NCBI GenBank assembly: GCA_964388745.1
Contig: CAYMBP010000002.1
Location: forward strand, 1 to 64,000
Direction of reading: 5' to 3'
DNA: 64,000 nt
From: CAYMBP01 sp964388745
GTDB lineage: Bacteria > Babelota > Babeliae > Babelales > RVW-14
The position numbers were made by a program, and so were the translations under genes. Shown here piece by piece: positions 51,957 through 61,573 of this stretch. Numbering within the stretch: position 1 is the stretch's first letter; every line of letters starts with the position of its first letter. A model generated the notes under the pieces. That model did not search any database. It was given only the letters and a program-made list of their open reading frames with translations, and was not told the origin of the DNA.

Positions 51957-53179
51957 TCAGCTCCAAGAGCCAAAAGCTCTTGATAATCGATAATTCCCTG
52001 CTCAAATTTACTAATGGCATCATCTAAAAGTGATGCCATTTTTTGTTTTTTTGCTTGTTGTTCAATTTGCTTAGTTGTTGCTTTATTAATAATTAAACTT
52101 TTAATCTGCTCTGTACACTCAAGCCATTCAAAAATACCAACGCGCCCTCTATAACCTCGACCAGCACAATCATAACAGCCAACAGCTTTATATACTTTTT
52201 TTATTTTTCGACCTACATAAAACTCTATAAAATTAATAATCTCTGCATTTGGCACTTCTTCTTGCTTACATGAGTCACATAGTCGACGAGCAAGTCGTTG
52301 AGCCAAAATACCCCCCACAGAAGCACTAATTAAAAATGGCTCAATTCCCATTTCAATAAGACGAGTTATAGCAAGAGCTGCACTAGAAGTGTGTAATGTG
52401 CTCAGAACAAGGTGCCCTGTTAACGCAGCCTCAATTGCAATAGAGACAGTTGCAACATCACGAATTTCTCCAATCATAATATGATCTGGGTCTTGACGCA
52501 ACATAGAGCGTAACCCAATATCAAAGGTAAATCCAGCCCGCTCATTAACCTGACTTTGATTAATGCCTTCAAGCTCATATTCTATAGGATCTTCCATAGT
52601 TACTATATTTTTTTCTTTTGCATTAAGCAATAAAAGAGACGAATACAAAGTGGTTGTCTTACCTGAGCCTGTTGGCCCAGTCACTAAAAATAATCCCGAA
52701 AGACGCCTAAAGTAAGATTGAACAGAGGCTGCAATTTCGCCACTCATTCCAAGATCATTAAACCTCAATAAATGAGTAGACCGATCAAGAAGCCGGAGAA
52801 CCATTTTTTCTCCATGCAAACAAGGAAATGTTGATACACGAATATCAATTTGACGGCCATCAACGTCCTCTTGTGAAGTATGAAAAACGATCATTGACTT
52901 TCCATCTTGAGGAAGCCGACACTGAGAAATATCAAGAGAAGCAAGAACCTTTAATCTTGAAAAAATTAAATTTTTTTGAACAACATCAACTATACAGTGA
53001 TCATATAAGACACCATCAAGTCGATAACGAACAAGAAGCCCACTATCTATAGACTCAAGATGAATATCTGATGCCCGTTGAATTAATGCTTCATATAAAA
53101 GATCATCAACAATTCTTATTGTTGGATCATCTTCCTGTCCCCTAAGAAGTTTATCCTCCCTACTCCATAAATGGTACAC
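51953..53179 (-). CDS. GspE/PilB-type secretion ATPase, core only
   Basis: The 408-aa protein starts with GTG. Features: ASDIHLES (start of the N2-like domain), Walker A GPTGSGKTT (168-176), Asp box (VTMEDPIEYELEGINQSQVN), Walker B (LRQDPDHIMIGEIRD), His box (GHLVLSTLHTSSAALAITRL) and the tetracysteine CDSC...CYDC followed by GRGYRGRVGIFEWL. The MshEN N-terminal domain present in most PilB proteins is missing. It would power a type II secretion system or type IV pilus. None of its partners is near, so which machine is unknown. Confidence 0.9.
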   Translation of the reverse strand: MYHLWSREDKLLRGQEDDPTIRIVDDLLYEALIQRASDIHLESIDSGLLVRYRLDGVLYDHCIVDVVQKNLIFSRLKVLASLDISQCRLPQDGKSMIVFHTSQEDVDGRQIDIRVSTFPCLHGEKMVLRLLDRSTHLLRFNDLGMSGEIAASVQSYFRRLSGLFLVTGPTGSGKTTTLYSSLLLLNAKEKNIVTMEDPIEYELEGINQSQVNERAGFTFDIGLRSMLRQDPDHIMIGEIRDVATVSIAIEAALTGHLVLSTLHTSSAALAITRLIEMGIEPFLISASVGGILAQRLARRLCDSCKQEEVPNAEIINFIEFYVGRKIKKVYKAVGCYDCAGRGYRGRVGIFEWLECTEQIKSLIINKATTKQIEQQAKKQKMASLLDDAISKFEQGIIDYQELLALGAD

Positions 53180-53185
53180 AAGAGG

Positions 53186-53584
53186 CTACCCAAGCTTATA
53201 ACCAACAAGAAATCCGAGCAAAGAGACAATAAAGAGAATAAAATTAAGCTTAACCCAATCAATAACCTGCATGGCAAAAGCGTTAAAAGTAAAGTCCGCT
53301 CCCACGCCAAATGCATCGTTAATAGTATCCCAGTGCATTGTAATAAATTGATTATACTCTAAGACTTTTACAACAACAACACAAGCAAGTAAGGTAAAAA
53401 AGAAGCTTTTGAAATAGCGTTTAAATAAAAAACCTACACCAAAGCTTAAACCAAAACAAAGCGCTGTATCAACAACCTCAGATGAAGACCCAGCAACTTC
53501 TTGAAGCCAATTTTTTACATCCAAATCTATCCAAAACTGCTTTACACTAGCCCACGCATTGTTGAAATATTCATTTACTGACAT
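53186..53584 (-). CDS. Small membrane protein, FUN14-like
   Basis: A 132-aa protein with three hydrophobic segments. The pattern GLSFGVGFLFKRYFKSFFFTLLACVVVVKVLEYNQFITMHWDTIND resembles bacterial FUN14-domain proteins (G-x-GF-x-K ... G-I-x-V-x-W-x-x-I). The match is by eye and moderate. AAAGGG precedes the start. It lies six bases upstream of the secretion ATPase and may be co-transcribed, though a functional link is not evident. Confidence 0.6.
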   Translation of the reverse strand: MSVNEYFNNAWASVKQFWIDLDVKNWLQEVAGSSSEVVDTALCFGLSFGVGFLFKRYFKSFFFTLLACVVVVKVLEYNQFITMHWDTINDAFGVGADFTFNAFAMQVIDWVKLNFILFIVSLLGFLVGYKLG

Positions 53585-53723
53585 AATTACCCTTTCACTT
53601 ATAAGGTTATTATACTAAATAATAATAGAATAAAATACTAACATTAAATTAACATGAAAGAGGTTTTATATTCCAGTATATTATAAAAAAATAAAAATAT
53701 TTCATTAAAGAGTAATGCAAAAA

Positions 53724-53754
53724 AATGGCGGGAGCTTTCAACACTCCCGCCATT
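53724..53754 (-). terminator. Terminator of the HU gene
   Basis: An 11-bp stem (AATGGCGGGAG / CTCCCGCCATT) followed on the minus strand by a T tract, 26 bases after the stop. Confidence 0.85.
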
Positions 53755-53779
53755 AAGTTACTTTAAAGCAAAAGCGTTT

Positions 53780-54052
53780 TTACTCAACAATATCTTTGAG
53801 CCTCTTTCCTGCTTTGAACTTAGGTACTTTTTTCGCAGCAATTTTCATTTTTTTACGAGTGGTTGGGTTAATACCCACACGCTCTTTGCGCTTCATCACT
53901 GCAAATGTACCAAACCCTGTAAGAACAACAGAGTTGCCCTTTTTAAGCGATGTTTCAACAGACTTAATAAAAGACTCAAGTGCATCTTTGCATGTTGTTT
54001 TAGGCAAATTTGTGTCTTTGGCCATCTGTTCAATCAATGCAGCTTTGTTCAT
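53780..54052 (-). CDS. hup: HU-family DNA-binding protein
   Basis: The start at 54052 (MNKAALIEQMAKDTNLP) is chosen since GGAG is eight bases upstream and it gives the standard 90-aa HU; the longer ORF adds non-conserved residues. HU signature: GNSVVLTGFGTFAVMKRKERVGINPTTRKKMKIAAKKVPKFKAGKRLKDIV, with the DNA-bending Pro in NPTT. It compacts the nucleoid. TTGACA on the minus strand (54157-54162) may be its -35 box, with only a weak -10. The 349 bases up to the tRNA-Leu gene show nothing else. Confidence 0.95.
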   Translation of the reverse strand: MNKAALIEQMAKDTNLPKTTCKDALESFIKSVETSLKKGNSVVLTGFGTFAVMKRKERVGINPTTRKKMKIAAKKVPKFKAGKRLKDIVE

Positions 54053-54401
54053 AAAAAACTCCTCAATCTGAAATCCGTTAGAAAACGATAACAAAACTCC
54101 CATCAACACATTCACACTCTTTATTCCTTCAACAGAATCGTCTATCAATGAAGATTTGTCAAGCGCCCCCCTTAAATTAGGCCTATAAATAGCTAAAATG
54201 AAGAAATTTCAATAAAAAAGTCTCATTTATGGAGTAATTTCTGAGTAAAACTGCAACAAGAAATATTTTAATGGCAGAAATATTAGGGTCTATCACCGTC
54301 ATTTTGGAGCAAAGTAATAAAATCTATTGCTAGACGCTATTATTTACTACCTTGTAAACTCCAAAGCTGCGACCTTGAGAGAAAGATTTTAGTTAAGAAA
54401 A

Positions 54402-54489
54402 TGGTGCCGAGGGCCGGACTCGAACCGGCACGAGCTTTGGGCTCGAGGGATTTTAAGTCCCTTGCGTCTACCAATTCCGCCACCCCGGC
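54402..54489 (-). tRNA. tRNA-Leu (UAA)
   Basis: A full cloverleaf on the minus strand: 7-bp acceptor stem GCCGGGG with CCTCGGC (one G-U pair), D-loop with GGTAGACGC, anticodon stem GGGAC with loop CTTAAAA giving anticodon UAA, long variable arm (CGAGCCCAAAGCTCG) and T-arm GGTTCGAGTCC. The 3' CCA is encoded (54402-54404). Confidence 0.97.
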
Positions 54490-54498
54490 ACACCTATA

Positions 54499-54572
<74 letters not shown>

Positions 54573-54602
54573 TTCAATGCATTTATATTTCAATATTTAG
54601 TA

Positions 54603-56003
54603 TTATTTTGCTAACACTCCATCTAAATTTGCAGGACTTGCCTTTTCTATAACAAGATTTACAAAAGTATCAATGAGATCATCGGGTCCATCAAAGTTCA
54701 CCCGTATATTTCCCTCAGTCCTTGCCAAGAGTTTACCATTTGTTAGACGTTTTTCAACTAAACAACGCATTTTTTTACCAATATTTTTTTTATTAAGACT
54801 AAGCGCTATCTCCTTTTGCCTCTCCTGGAGGGCCTCTAGGCGCTTTTTTTTCTCTTCAGAAGATGTCTCATCAGGCATAGAAAGAGCTCTTGTATACTTG
54901 CGAGGAGAAAAGATAAATGAATAAATCAAATCAAATTGAACCCGTTCCATTACAGCTCGAGTTGCTAAATAATCTTCATCTCTCTCTCCTGGAAAACCTA
55001 CAATAATATCAGTTGTCACTGTAGCACCTGGCAGCAGCTCTCGTATCCAATCAACTTGCATATAAAATTTTTCAATAGTATGATTGCGCCCCATCAGCTC
55101 AAGAATCCGATCAGATCCTGACTGCACAGGAAAATGAACATGTGCTGCAATTTTAGGACGATACTTGGCCATAACCTCAAACAAATCACGAGTCATATCT
55201 TGCGGATGAGGGCTTACATACCGAATCCAAAATTCACCTGGAATCTGAGCAACTCGTTCAAGCAATTCAGGAAAGCGTGCTCCAGTATCTGGATCAATAT
55301 AAGAATTAACATTCTGTCCAACAAGAGTTACCTCTTTAGCTCCATTTGCAACATCATGCTTTACCCGATCAACTAAACCGTTCATAGAATAGCTAATCTC
55401 TTTTCCTCTAGTAAAGGGAACAATACAATAAGCACACCGCTTGTTACACCCCGTCATAATATTAATAAAGGAGCGATTAAACTCTTTTGTTGCAACGTTT
55501 TGTTTTTTTTCCTTCAAGGCAAAACCAACTCGTGGTCTTGATAGCAAGCTCTTTAGCTTTACTACTTTTTTAACATCTCGATCTTGCTTGCTCTTTATTG
55601 CTTGAGCATCGCCATTATCCCACAACTGCTTAGTCGTCTCTAAACTCACCACAAGATCCGTCAAGTATGCCTTCAGCGTATCTGGTTCGTCTCGTGCTCC
55701 GTAAACAAAGTTTACATGGTCAAATCGTTCATACAGCTCACGCTTTTTATAACTAGCAACACAACCAATGATGCCAATTTTCATATATGGACGAGATCGC
55801 TTGTATTCCGCTAAACGACCAAGATATGAAAAAAGCTTTTGCTCAGCTTTGTCACGAATAGCACACGTATTTACCACTACAATATCAGCGATTGGCTCAC
55901 TATCTGACTGAACACAACCAATGGCAGCTAAATGTTTTTCAAAAAGCTCAGAATCTGCAACATTAGCTTGACATCCGTATGTTCTAAAAAAGAATGAAAT
56001 CAT
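54603..56003 (-). CDS. miaB: tRNA-2-methylthio-N6-dimethylallyladenosine synthase
   Basis: MiaB is a radical-SAM methylthiotransferase acting at A37 of tRNAs that read UNN codons, including the tRNA-Leu(UAA) and tRNA-Cys encoded just downstream. The N-terminal UPF0004 domain has three cluster cysteines (Cys11 in YGCQAN, Cys47, Cys81); the radical-SAM cluster is CNKRCAYC (Cys186, 190, 193); a TRAM domain ends the protein (KMRCLVEKRLTNGKLLARTEGN). The start at 56003 (MISFFFRTYGC) has AAGGA seven bases upstream; 466 aa. Confidence 0.95.
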   Translation of the reverse strand: MISFFFRTYGCQANVADSELFEKHLAAIGCVQSDSEPIADIVVVNTCAIRDKAEQKLFSYLGRLAEYKRSRPYMKIGIIGCVASYKKRELYERFDHVNFVYGARDEPDTLKAYLTDLVVSLETTKQLWDNGDAQAIKSKQDRDVKKVVKLKSLLSRPRVGFALKEKKQNVATKEFNRSFINIMTGCNKRCAYCIVPFTRGKEISYSMNGLVDRVKHDVANGAKEVTLVGQNVNSYIDPDTGARFPELLERVAQIPGEFWIRYVSPHPQDMTRDLFEVMAKYRPKIAAHVHFPVQSGSDRILELMGRNHTIEKFYMQVDWIRELLPGATVTTDIIVGFPGERDEDYLATRAVMERVQFDLIYSFIFSPRKYTRALSMPDETSSEEKKKRLEALQERQKEIALSLNKKNIGKKMRCLVEKRLTNGKLLARTEGNIRVNFDGPDDLIDTFVNLVIEKASPANLDGVLAK

Positions 56004-56171
56004 GTATAAATCCTTGAAATACAATGTAAATTGAATATTTTTTAGTATACCTCGCATAAAGATAGGTGTAAAATCCTTGCTCCACAGCTTTGCTCCTTAA
56101 ATTATTTCATGGTAGACTATCTTTAATCGTTTTTATCGTCTTCATAAGCCTTTTAACGACATCGGAGCAGT

Positions 56172-57293
56172 ATGGCAATCAAAGCAGGCCTTGTAGGCCT
56201 TCCCAATGTTGGTAAGTCAACTCTTTTTAACGCACTAACAAAGTCAAGCATTCCTGCTGAAAATTATCCATTTTGCACGCTTGATCCCAACCTTGCCATT
56301 ACCAATGTTCCAGATGAGCGCCTTACTAAACTTGCGAACATTTTTTCTTCAGCAAAAGTTATTCCAACAACTGTCTCTTTTGTTGATATTGCAGGATTAG
56401 TTAAAGGGGCATCACAAGGAGAAGGCCTTGGTAATCAATTTCTTGGTCATATCATGGAAGTTGATTTAATTCTTCATGTACTTCGCTGCTTTACCGATGG
56501 CGATATCACCCATGTTCAAAATCGAATTGATCCTCTTGATGATTTTGAAATCATCTGTGCTGAGCTCATGATCAAAGACCTTGAATCCCTTGAAAAACGT
56601 CTTGATCGTATAAAAAATGTCCTTAAAAAGAAAAGCGTTGCGCCAAAAGAGCTCAAAGAACATGAAAAAGAACAAGAACTGCTTTTATCAATTAAACCTC
56701 TTCTTGAACAAGGCAATGCTGCAGGCGTCCGCGCCAAAGTTGTAGATGCAGAAAAACAAGGAATCAAGACAATACCTCTTCTTTCTGCAAAAAATTTTTT
56801 AGTAATTGCAAACGTTACAGAAGATGATTATGAAGGAGATAAATACAAACAAAATGAACATTATCAAAAATTAGTTTCCCACTTTGGCAAAGAACGCGTT
56901 ATTCCGGTATGTGCACGACTTGAACATGAACTTGCCCAAATGAGTGATGACGAGGCACAAGAAATGCTTGATTCTATGGGAATTACGCATAAAGGTCTTG
57001 ACGCTATTATTGCCCAAGCATATAAGAATCTTGGACTCATTACATTTTTTACCTGTGGCCCAAAAGAGGCCCACGCCTGGAGTATTCCTCTTGAAACAAA
57101 AGTACCTCAAGCAGCAGGAACAATTCACTCTGACCTTGAGCGCGGATTTATCTGTGCAGACATCTATCACTGCAGTGATATTTTTGAAGTAGGCAGCGAA
57201 CAGCAAATTAAGCTTTCAGGCAAAATGAGAACTGAGGGGAAAGAGTATATTGTTGGAGATGGTGATGTCATGCATGTTAAATTTAATGTATAA
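56172..57293 (+). CDS. ychF: Ribosome-binding ATPase YchF
   Basis: YchF is an Obg-family ATPase. The 373-aa protein has G1 GLPNVGKST (8-16), the switch region FVDIAGLVKGASQGEGLGNQFL, the coiled-coil insert (LESLEKRLDRIKNVLKKKSVAPKELKEHEKE), the NVTEDD and SAK segments (atypical G4 NxxE that gives ATP preference) and the C-terminal TGS-like domain ending MHVKFNV. GGAG lies six bases from the ATG. Confidence 0.96.
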   Translation: MAIKAGLVGLPNVGKSTLFNALTKSSIPAENYPFCTLDPNLAITNVPDERLTKLANIFSSAKVIPTTVSFVDIAGLVKGASQGEGLGNQFLGHIMEVDLILHVLRCFTDGDITHVQNRIDPLDDFEIICAELMIKDLESLEKRLDRIKNVLKKKSVAPKELKEHEKEQELLLSIKPLLEQGNAAGVRAKVVDAEKQGIKTIPLLSAKNFLVIANVTEDDYEGDKYKQNEHYQKLVSHFGKERVIPVCARLEHELAQMSDDEAQEMLDSMGITHKGLDAIIAQAYKNLGLITFFTCGPKEAHAWSIPLETKVPQAAGTIHSDLERGFICADIYHCSDIFEVGSEQQIKLSGKMRTEGKEYIVGDGDVMHVKFNV

Positions 57294-57504
57294 ATAATGT
57301 GTAAGGCAGACTGAATTTAGTGCAGCACATTTTGTCAGCATCATCGACCAAGAGACTTACAAATTGTATGATGAGGTCTTTTATGCAAGATAGAGCCTTT
57401 TTTCGCTATATCATTTGAAAAACACCTGTACATTGTTTCCCTTTTATATTACTCTATTGCCAATAAAATATTACTTCATGCACTTATCAAAAAGGAGAGC
57501 TTCA

Positions 57505-58425
57505 ATGTTTCGTCACATTCTTATTTTTGCTATTACATTCTTTTGCTTTTTTTCAAAAACATATAGCATGATTTCTTCTTCATTATCTTCTAGTAAAAAA
57601 CTACAAACGCCAACTCGAGACTCTCTATTATCTAATCATTATCAACCAAAAATTCAAAAAATTCGCCCTTTTATGCTCAATTTGGGACGAATAGATAACC
57701 ATGAAAATATTTTTTCTTATGAAATACGACCTGAACACTTTGACTGCAAAGAGAATGTACTTGCACAACTTTCAAATAAAATTCATTACTTAAATAGAAT
57801 AACAGGTTGTGGTAAAGAATTTTATTTTTCCTGGTGGCATAATATGAATAACCCACACCAAGGCTTTATAGACCCGCATGATCATCTAAAAATATTAAAT
57901 TTAGTACGTACCACTGGATCAATTCCTCAAGAAGGCCCTATTTATCCTTCTCTTTACAATAAAATACCTTACCTTAAAGCTCTTTTTGAAAAAAATCCTC
58001 AATTGCTATGCCACTATCTTAATACCTTCTTTAATTATTTTGAAACACGATATAAAAATCTTTCTACAAATGCCCGATATCAATCAATGAATTATCAAGA
58101 AATACATACCACAGCACATTTGTTACAATATGCTCATTTTGGTAATATTTTTATTTGGGGTATTATTCCTCTTATTCTTAATCTCCCTGAAGAAGAAGCT
58201 ACAAATCTTTTTTGTGATGTCATGCTTTCACCTTATAGCACACATTTTAATGAGCAAGAGCAAAGCATTATTATTTCAAGCATTCTTAAAAAAAGAGGCG
58301 TAAAGCTTTGTGATGATCTACAGCTTTTATTTGATGATAATAATCAGCAATTAATTAATCTCTTTTCAACTATTCTTACATTTATCACTTCCAAACCGTT
58401 TCTTTCTCAACAATTTAAAGACTAA
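57505..58425 (+). CDS. Secreted hypothetical protein, array member 1, 306 aa
   Basis: AAGGAG seven bases upstream supports ATG 57505 rather than the earlier in-frame ATGs. The signal peptide is MFRHILIFAITFFCFFSKTYS. The mature part is Asn/Leu/Phe-rich and helical. A segment NPQLLCHYLNTFFNYFETRYKNLS is shared in the next gene (HPHHVCQHLNIFFSYFERLFQQLE), followed in both by a region around FGNIFIWGIIPLILNL / GSNIATWMLLSFILKSL. No known domain. First of four consecutive related secreted genes. Confidence 0.72.
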   Translation: MFRHILIFAITFFCFFSKTYSMISSSLSSSKKLQTPTRDSLLSNHYQPKIQKIRPFMLNLGRIDNHENIFSYEIRPEHFDCKENVLAQLSNKIHYLNRITGCGKEFYFSWWHNMNNPHQGFIDPHDHLKILNLVRTTGSIPQEGPIYPSLYNKIPYLKALFEKNPQLLCHYLNTFFNYFETRYKNLSTNARYQSMNYQEIHTTAHLLQYAHFGNIFIWGIIPLILNLPEEEATNLFCDVMLSPYSTHFNEQEQSIIISSILKKRGVKLCDDLQLLFDDNNQQLINLFSTILTFITSKPFLSQQFKD

Positions 58426-58438
58426 AAAACTTAGCCTT

Positions 58439-59221
58439 ATGAGACAGCTCTTCTTCATCACAATACTCCTTGCAGCTTCACCAAGCCTTTACCCCATGCT
58501 AAAAATCTATAAAAAACCATCTATTCTTCAAGAAACAAGACGATTTCAACATAATATTTCTGGAAAAAATTTTTCTTTTTCACAAGCACCAAAGAGATCT
58601 TACCTGTTTTATCTTAATTCAGAACATGAGATTGCTTTCCAACCTAAAATTGCAATCGACCTTACAAGTAAAACTCTTGCAGACTGTATAGCAGAAAAAA
58701 TAGCGCTCCTTGATTCAAACTATCATATTGGCCTACCCTCCTATTTTTCTTACATAAACCTAAGCAATCCAGAGCTCCTTCGCCTTTATTTTTCAACACA
58801 ACAATTTTCCTATCTCCCTTGCCCTAAAAAATTAGGTACATCATTAGCTGAACACCATCCTCATCATGTGTGCCAACATCTTAATATTTTTTTTTCTTAC
58901 TTTGAAAGATTATTTCAACAACTTGAATGCCAATGTATTAATTCATTTCACATAGAATCTAATCAGGAAGTCTTATTTATAATTCAAAATAACGGAAGCA
59001 ATATTGCAACCTGGATGCTTCTTTCGTTTATTTTAAAAAGCCTCAAGTTTGATAAACCCATTTTTTTTGATCAAAGTTTTTTAGATTCCTATTTTTCAAA
59101 TCTTGAAGAAGCTCATCAAGAAATTATATCACCTTTCTTAATGCCCCACCAAACAGATAAATCTATACAACATGATATAGAAAAAATACTCTTTTTTCTT
59201 GTTTATAATAAAGATGAATAA
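58439..59221 (+). CDS. Secreted hypothetical protein, array member 2, 260 aa
   Basis: Signal peptide MRQLFFITILLAASPSLYP. It shares with member 1 the Cys-x-x-LNxFFxYFE helix and the hydrophobic segment 40 residues later, so the two are diverged tandem duplicates. It starts 13 bases after the previous stop and has no strong Shine-Dalgarno, suggesting coupling. The mature region contains DLTSKTLADCIAEKIALL. Function unknown. Confidence 0.7.
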   Translation: MRQLFFITILLAASPSLYPMLKIYKKPSILQETRRFQHNISGKNFSFSQAPKRSYLFYLNSEHEIAFQPKIAIDLTSKTLADCIAEKIALLDSNYHIGLPSYFSYINLSNPELLRLYFSTQQFSYLPCPKKLGTSLAEHHPHHVCQHLNIFFSYFERLFQQLECQCINSFHIESNQEVLFIIQNNGSNIATWMLLSFILKSLKFDKPIFFDQSFLDSYFSNLEEAHQEIISPFLMPHQTDKSIQHDIEKILFFLVYNKDE

Positions 59222-59292
59222 TCCATTGTATTGCGAAAACACATTATGCTATGTTCCTAAAATAGGTGTTCATTTTTAACAAGGATAAAAAC

Positions 59293-60609
59293 ATGATTAA
59301 AAAAAGTATTTTTTGTTTGTTAATTCTTGCAAATGGATCATTATTTGGAATGTATCACATACCACAAAGCTACCAAAGTATCAAAAAAATTAGCCCTAAA
59401 TTAATTCAAGCATATCCAAAAAGTCACCTCTTAAATCATCAACCAAAACGTCATGATTACAATAATAACCAGACTTATGCTCATAATAAAGCATGTCTCA
59501 ATAATACATTGCCACCACTCCTCCCTCTCTTTGCAATAACTTTATTTGGAATATTGAGTAACGACAACTCAAACATAAATGAAGCTCAACCAAGACTCAG
59601 CATTGAGGAGCAACAATGGCTATACATAAAACAAGAAATCTTAGCACTTCTTACAGAAGCACAGCTAGAGCAAGAGTGTGAACTTCTAGAAAAAATTATG
59701 CAAGAATTACATAACAACATAAACACAGAAGCAGCATTCTATACTATCCGATCAACAAGAGAATTTTTTAAAGATAGACAAGAAAAAATCAATCAGCATT
59801 CTGCCAATCCAGAAACACATAAAATCAATCACATTTTTTGTAAAGAGAGTGAACTTGAATATCTTATTGCCAATGCCCCTTCTGCAGAGAAAGTTGTAGG
59901 TCAGATACTGCTTGTTCTCCTTAGAAAAATAGATGAATGTCCATTGCATTGCAAGCTTTTCTCTGACAATTTTTGGAATTCATATCCTGCACAATTTTCA
60001 GCACAAACAATTAAACAAGTTATTTGTGACCCAGCTCTAACAAGCTATGTAGATATGCAACTTTCTGATTGTTTTTACCAACACACCCCAGGTAGTGTAG
60101 AATTATTAAACATTCTTTCTCAAAAAATTGATCTTAGACATGACCTTGATCTTGACCTGAAGGAAGCACGAATATCTTCGCATGAATACCTACTTAGCGA
60201 AAAAACGCTTAAAAAAAATAGAGTATTAATAGAAGACACTATCTTTGCTTACTATCTTATAGAAGTCTTACAAAAAGCAGATACCCTCAACCTACCGAAT
60301 CCTATCTGCAGTCCAAATTTTTTACTCAAACTTCTTGGACAATTTACACCGCAAGCAAAAACTTTATTTTTTGAGGCTCCTCTTTCATTGAAACAAAATG
60401 TTGAGCTATGCAGGATTGTTCGTTCAATAAGAGGCTCAATTCCTGAAGAAAATTGCCCCCTGAGTTGCTACACCGAACCTCTGCTTCATACAATAAATGA
60501 GAAAAGCGTAGCGGTTCACTTGTTACAAAAAAAAATTACTAAAGAAATGGAAAATCAAAAGCTTCAAAGCAAGCAACAAAGCAACTTAAACGAGGAATAC
60601 AAAAAATGA
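59293..60609 (+). CDS. Secreted hypothetical protein, array member 3, 438 aa
   Basis: ATG 59293 has AAGGA seven bases upstream. N-terminal signal MIKKSIFCLLILANGSLFG, a basic linker, then a hydrophobic segment (PPLLPLFAITLFGILS) that may be a membrane anchor or hairpin. The central part (NAPSAEKVVGQILLVLLRKIDECPLHCKLFSDNFWNSYPAQFSAQTIKQV) matches the C-terminal half of the next gene (YAPTFIHVASKILNHLSCKAQQYGKIEFSSDFFDRESIFHKLNPQQQ). The family is unknown. It overlaps the next gene by 4 bases. Confidence 0.72.
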   Translation: MIKKSIFCLLILANGSLFGMYHIPQSYQSIKKISPKLIQAYPKSHLLNHQPKRHDYNNNQTYAHNKACLNNTLPPLLPLFAITLFGILSNDNSNINEAQPRLSIEEQQWLYIKQEILALLTEAQLEQECELLEKIMQELHNNINTEAAFYTIRSTREFFKDRQEKINQHSANPETHKINHIFCKESELEYLIANAPSAEKVVGQILLVLLRKIDECPLHCKLFSDNFWNSYPAQFSAQTIKQVICDPALTSYVDMQLSDCFYQHTPGSVELLNILSQKIDLRHDLDLDLKEARISSHEYLLSEKTLKKNRVLIEDTIFAYYLIEVLQKADTLNLPNPICSPNFLLKLLGQFTPQAKTLFFEAPLSLKQNVELCRIVRSIRGSIPEENCPLSCYTEPLLHTINEKSVAVHLLQKKITKEMENQKLQSKQQSNLNEEYKK

Positions 60610-61572
60610 AGAAAGTCACTGTTTTTTGGCTATTTTTATGTTATCAGCAGGCAAATGCAATGCTCAAAACATTTGCACACAATCGGATTACTCAGCAGCC
60701 TCCTTCATTAATCAGTCAGCATCAATCCGTATTGTCAACAACCCAAAAAGAATCTACAACTCTGAATGCAGAATTGATAAAGAACAACCACAAAATTCGG
60801 CCATCAAGCAACTCTTCTGTAGCTGAGGCACTTTTTATTAGGGTGCAGCACAGGCACACTCCTATGGAGTATCTTATCCATTCATGAAAACAGACGAGCT
60901 CAATTGTTGAAAAGCAAAGAAAATAGTTTTAAACAAAAGTTACACCTTACTCTTAGCCTAATCAATAAAGATCTATATCAAACAGAAGAATTCAAGACTC
61001 TCAAAAAAAACCTTGATCCATCAATCATTGCAGACGGTATACGCGTCTACGCCAATAATAATATCCATACAAAAATCTATAACGTAAAAACAATTGATCG
61101 TAATATTTTTGAGCAGATAATAGCTGAACTCATGAAACATAGCAACACCGCAACAAAAGATATTACAAACAATTTAGAAAAAATTATAAACATCCTCCTA
61201 CAAATTGTATCACTCCAAACAAATCAAGCCTTTACCATTAATAATCATGAAGAGCTAAAAAATCTTGTTAACTATGCCCCTACTTTTATCCACGTAGCCA
61301 GCAAAATACTTAATCATCTCTCTTGCAAGGCACAACAATATGGAAAGATAGAGTTTTCTTCTGACTTTTTTGATAGAGAAAGCATTTTTCACAAACTAAA
61401 TCCTCAACAGCAAGATGAATTTTTTAGCACTATCCATGATAAAGATGCAAGTGCTTTTATTCTTACATTTATAGAGAATAAACTCTCTGAAAAAAGCAAA
61501 AATCATTTAATAGCAATCTTTAAACAAAAAACCAATGATCACAAAAGGGCTTTCCCTGCATATTTTGAGTAA
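60606..61572 (+). pseudogene. Secreted array member 4, interrupted by a frameshift
   Basis: The first part (60606-60887, MKKVTVFWLFLCYQQANA signal, 93 codons) and the second (from about 60823 in another frame, open to 61572) together give one protein of about 320 aa parallel to member 3. Removing one base near 60834-60840 joins SSVAEALF to LGCSTGTLLWSILSIHENRRAQLLKSKENSF, which matches the hydrophobic segment position in member 3. The 222-aa downstream part alone would lack a signal. It is either a real lesion or a one-base sequence error. The N-terminal ATG overlaps the upstream stop (ATGA). Confidence 0.6.
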
Positions 61573-61573
61573 C

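Noticed and set aside
53178..53362. Plus-strand ORF antisense to the FUN14-like gene
   Set aside because: Shadow frame with no start signal; the minus-strand gene has hydrophobic segments and a Shine-Dalgarno.
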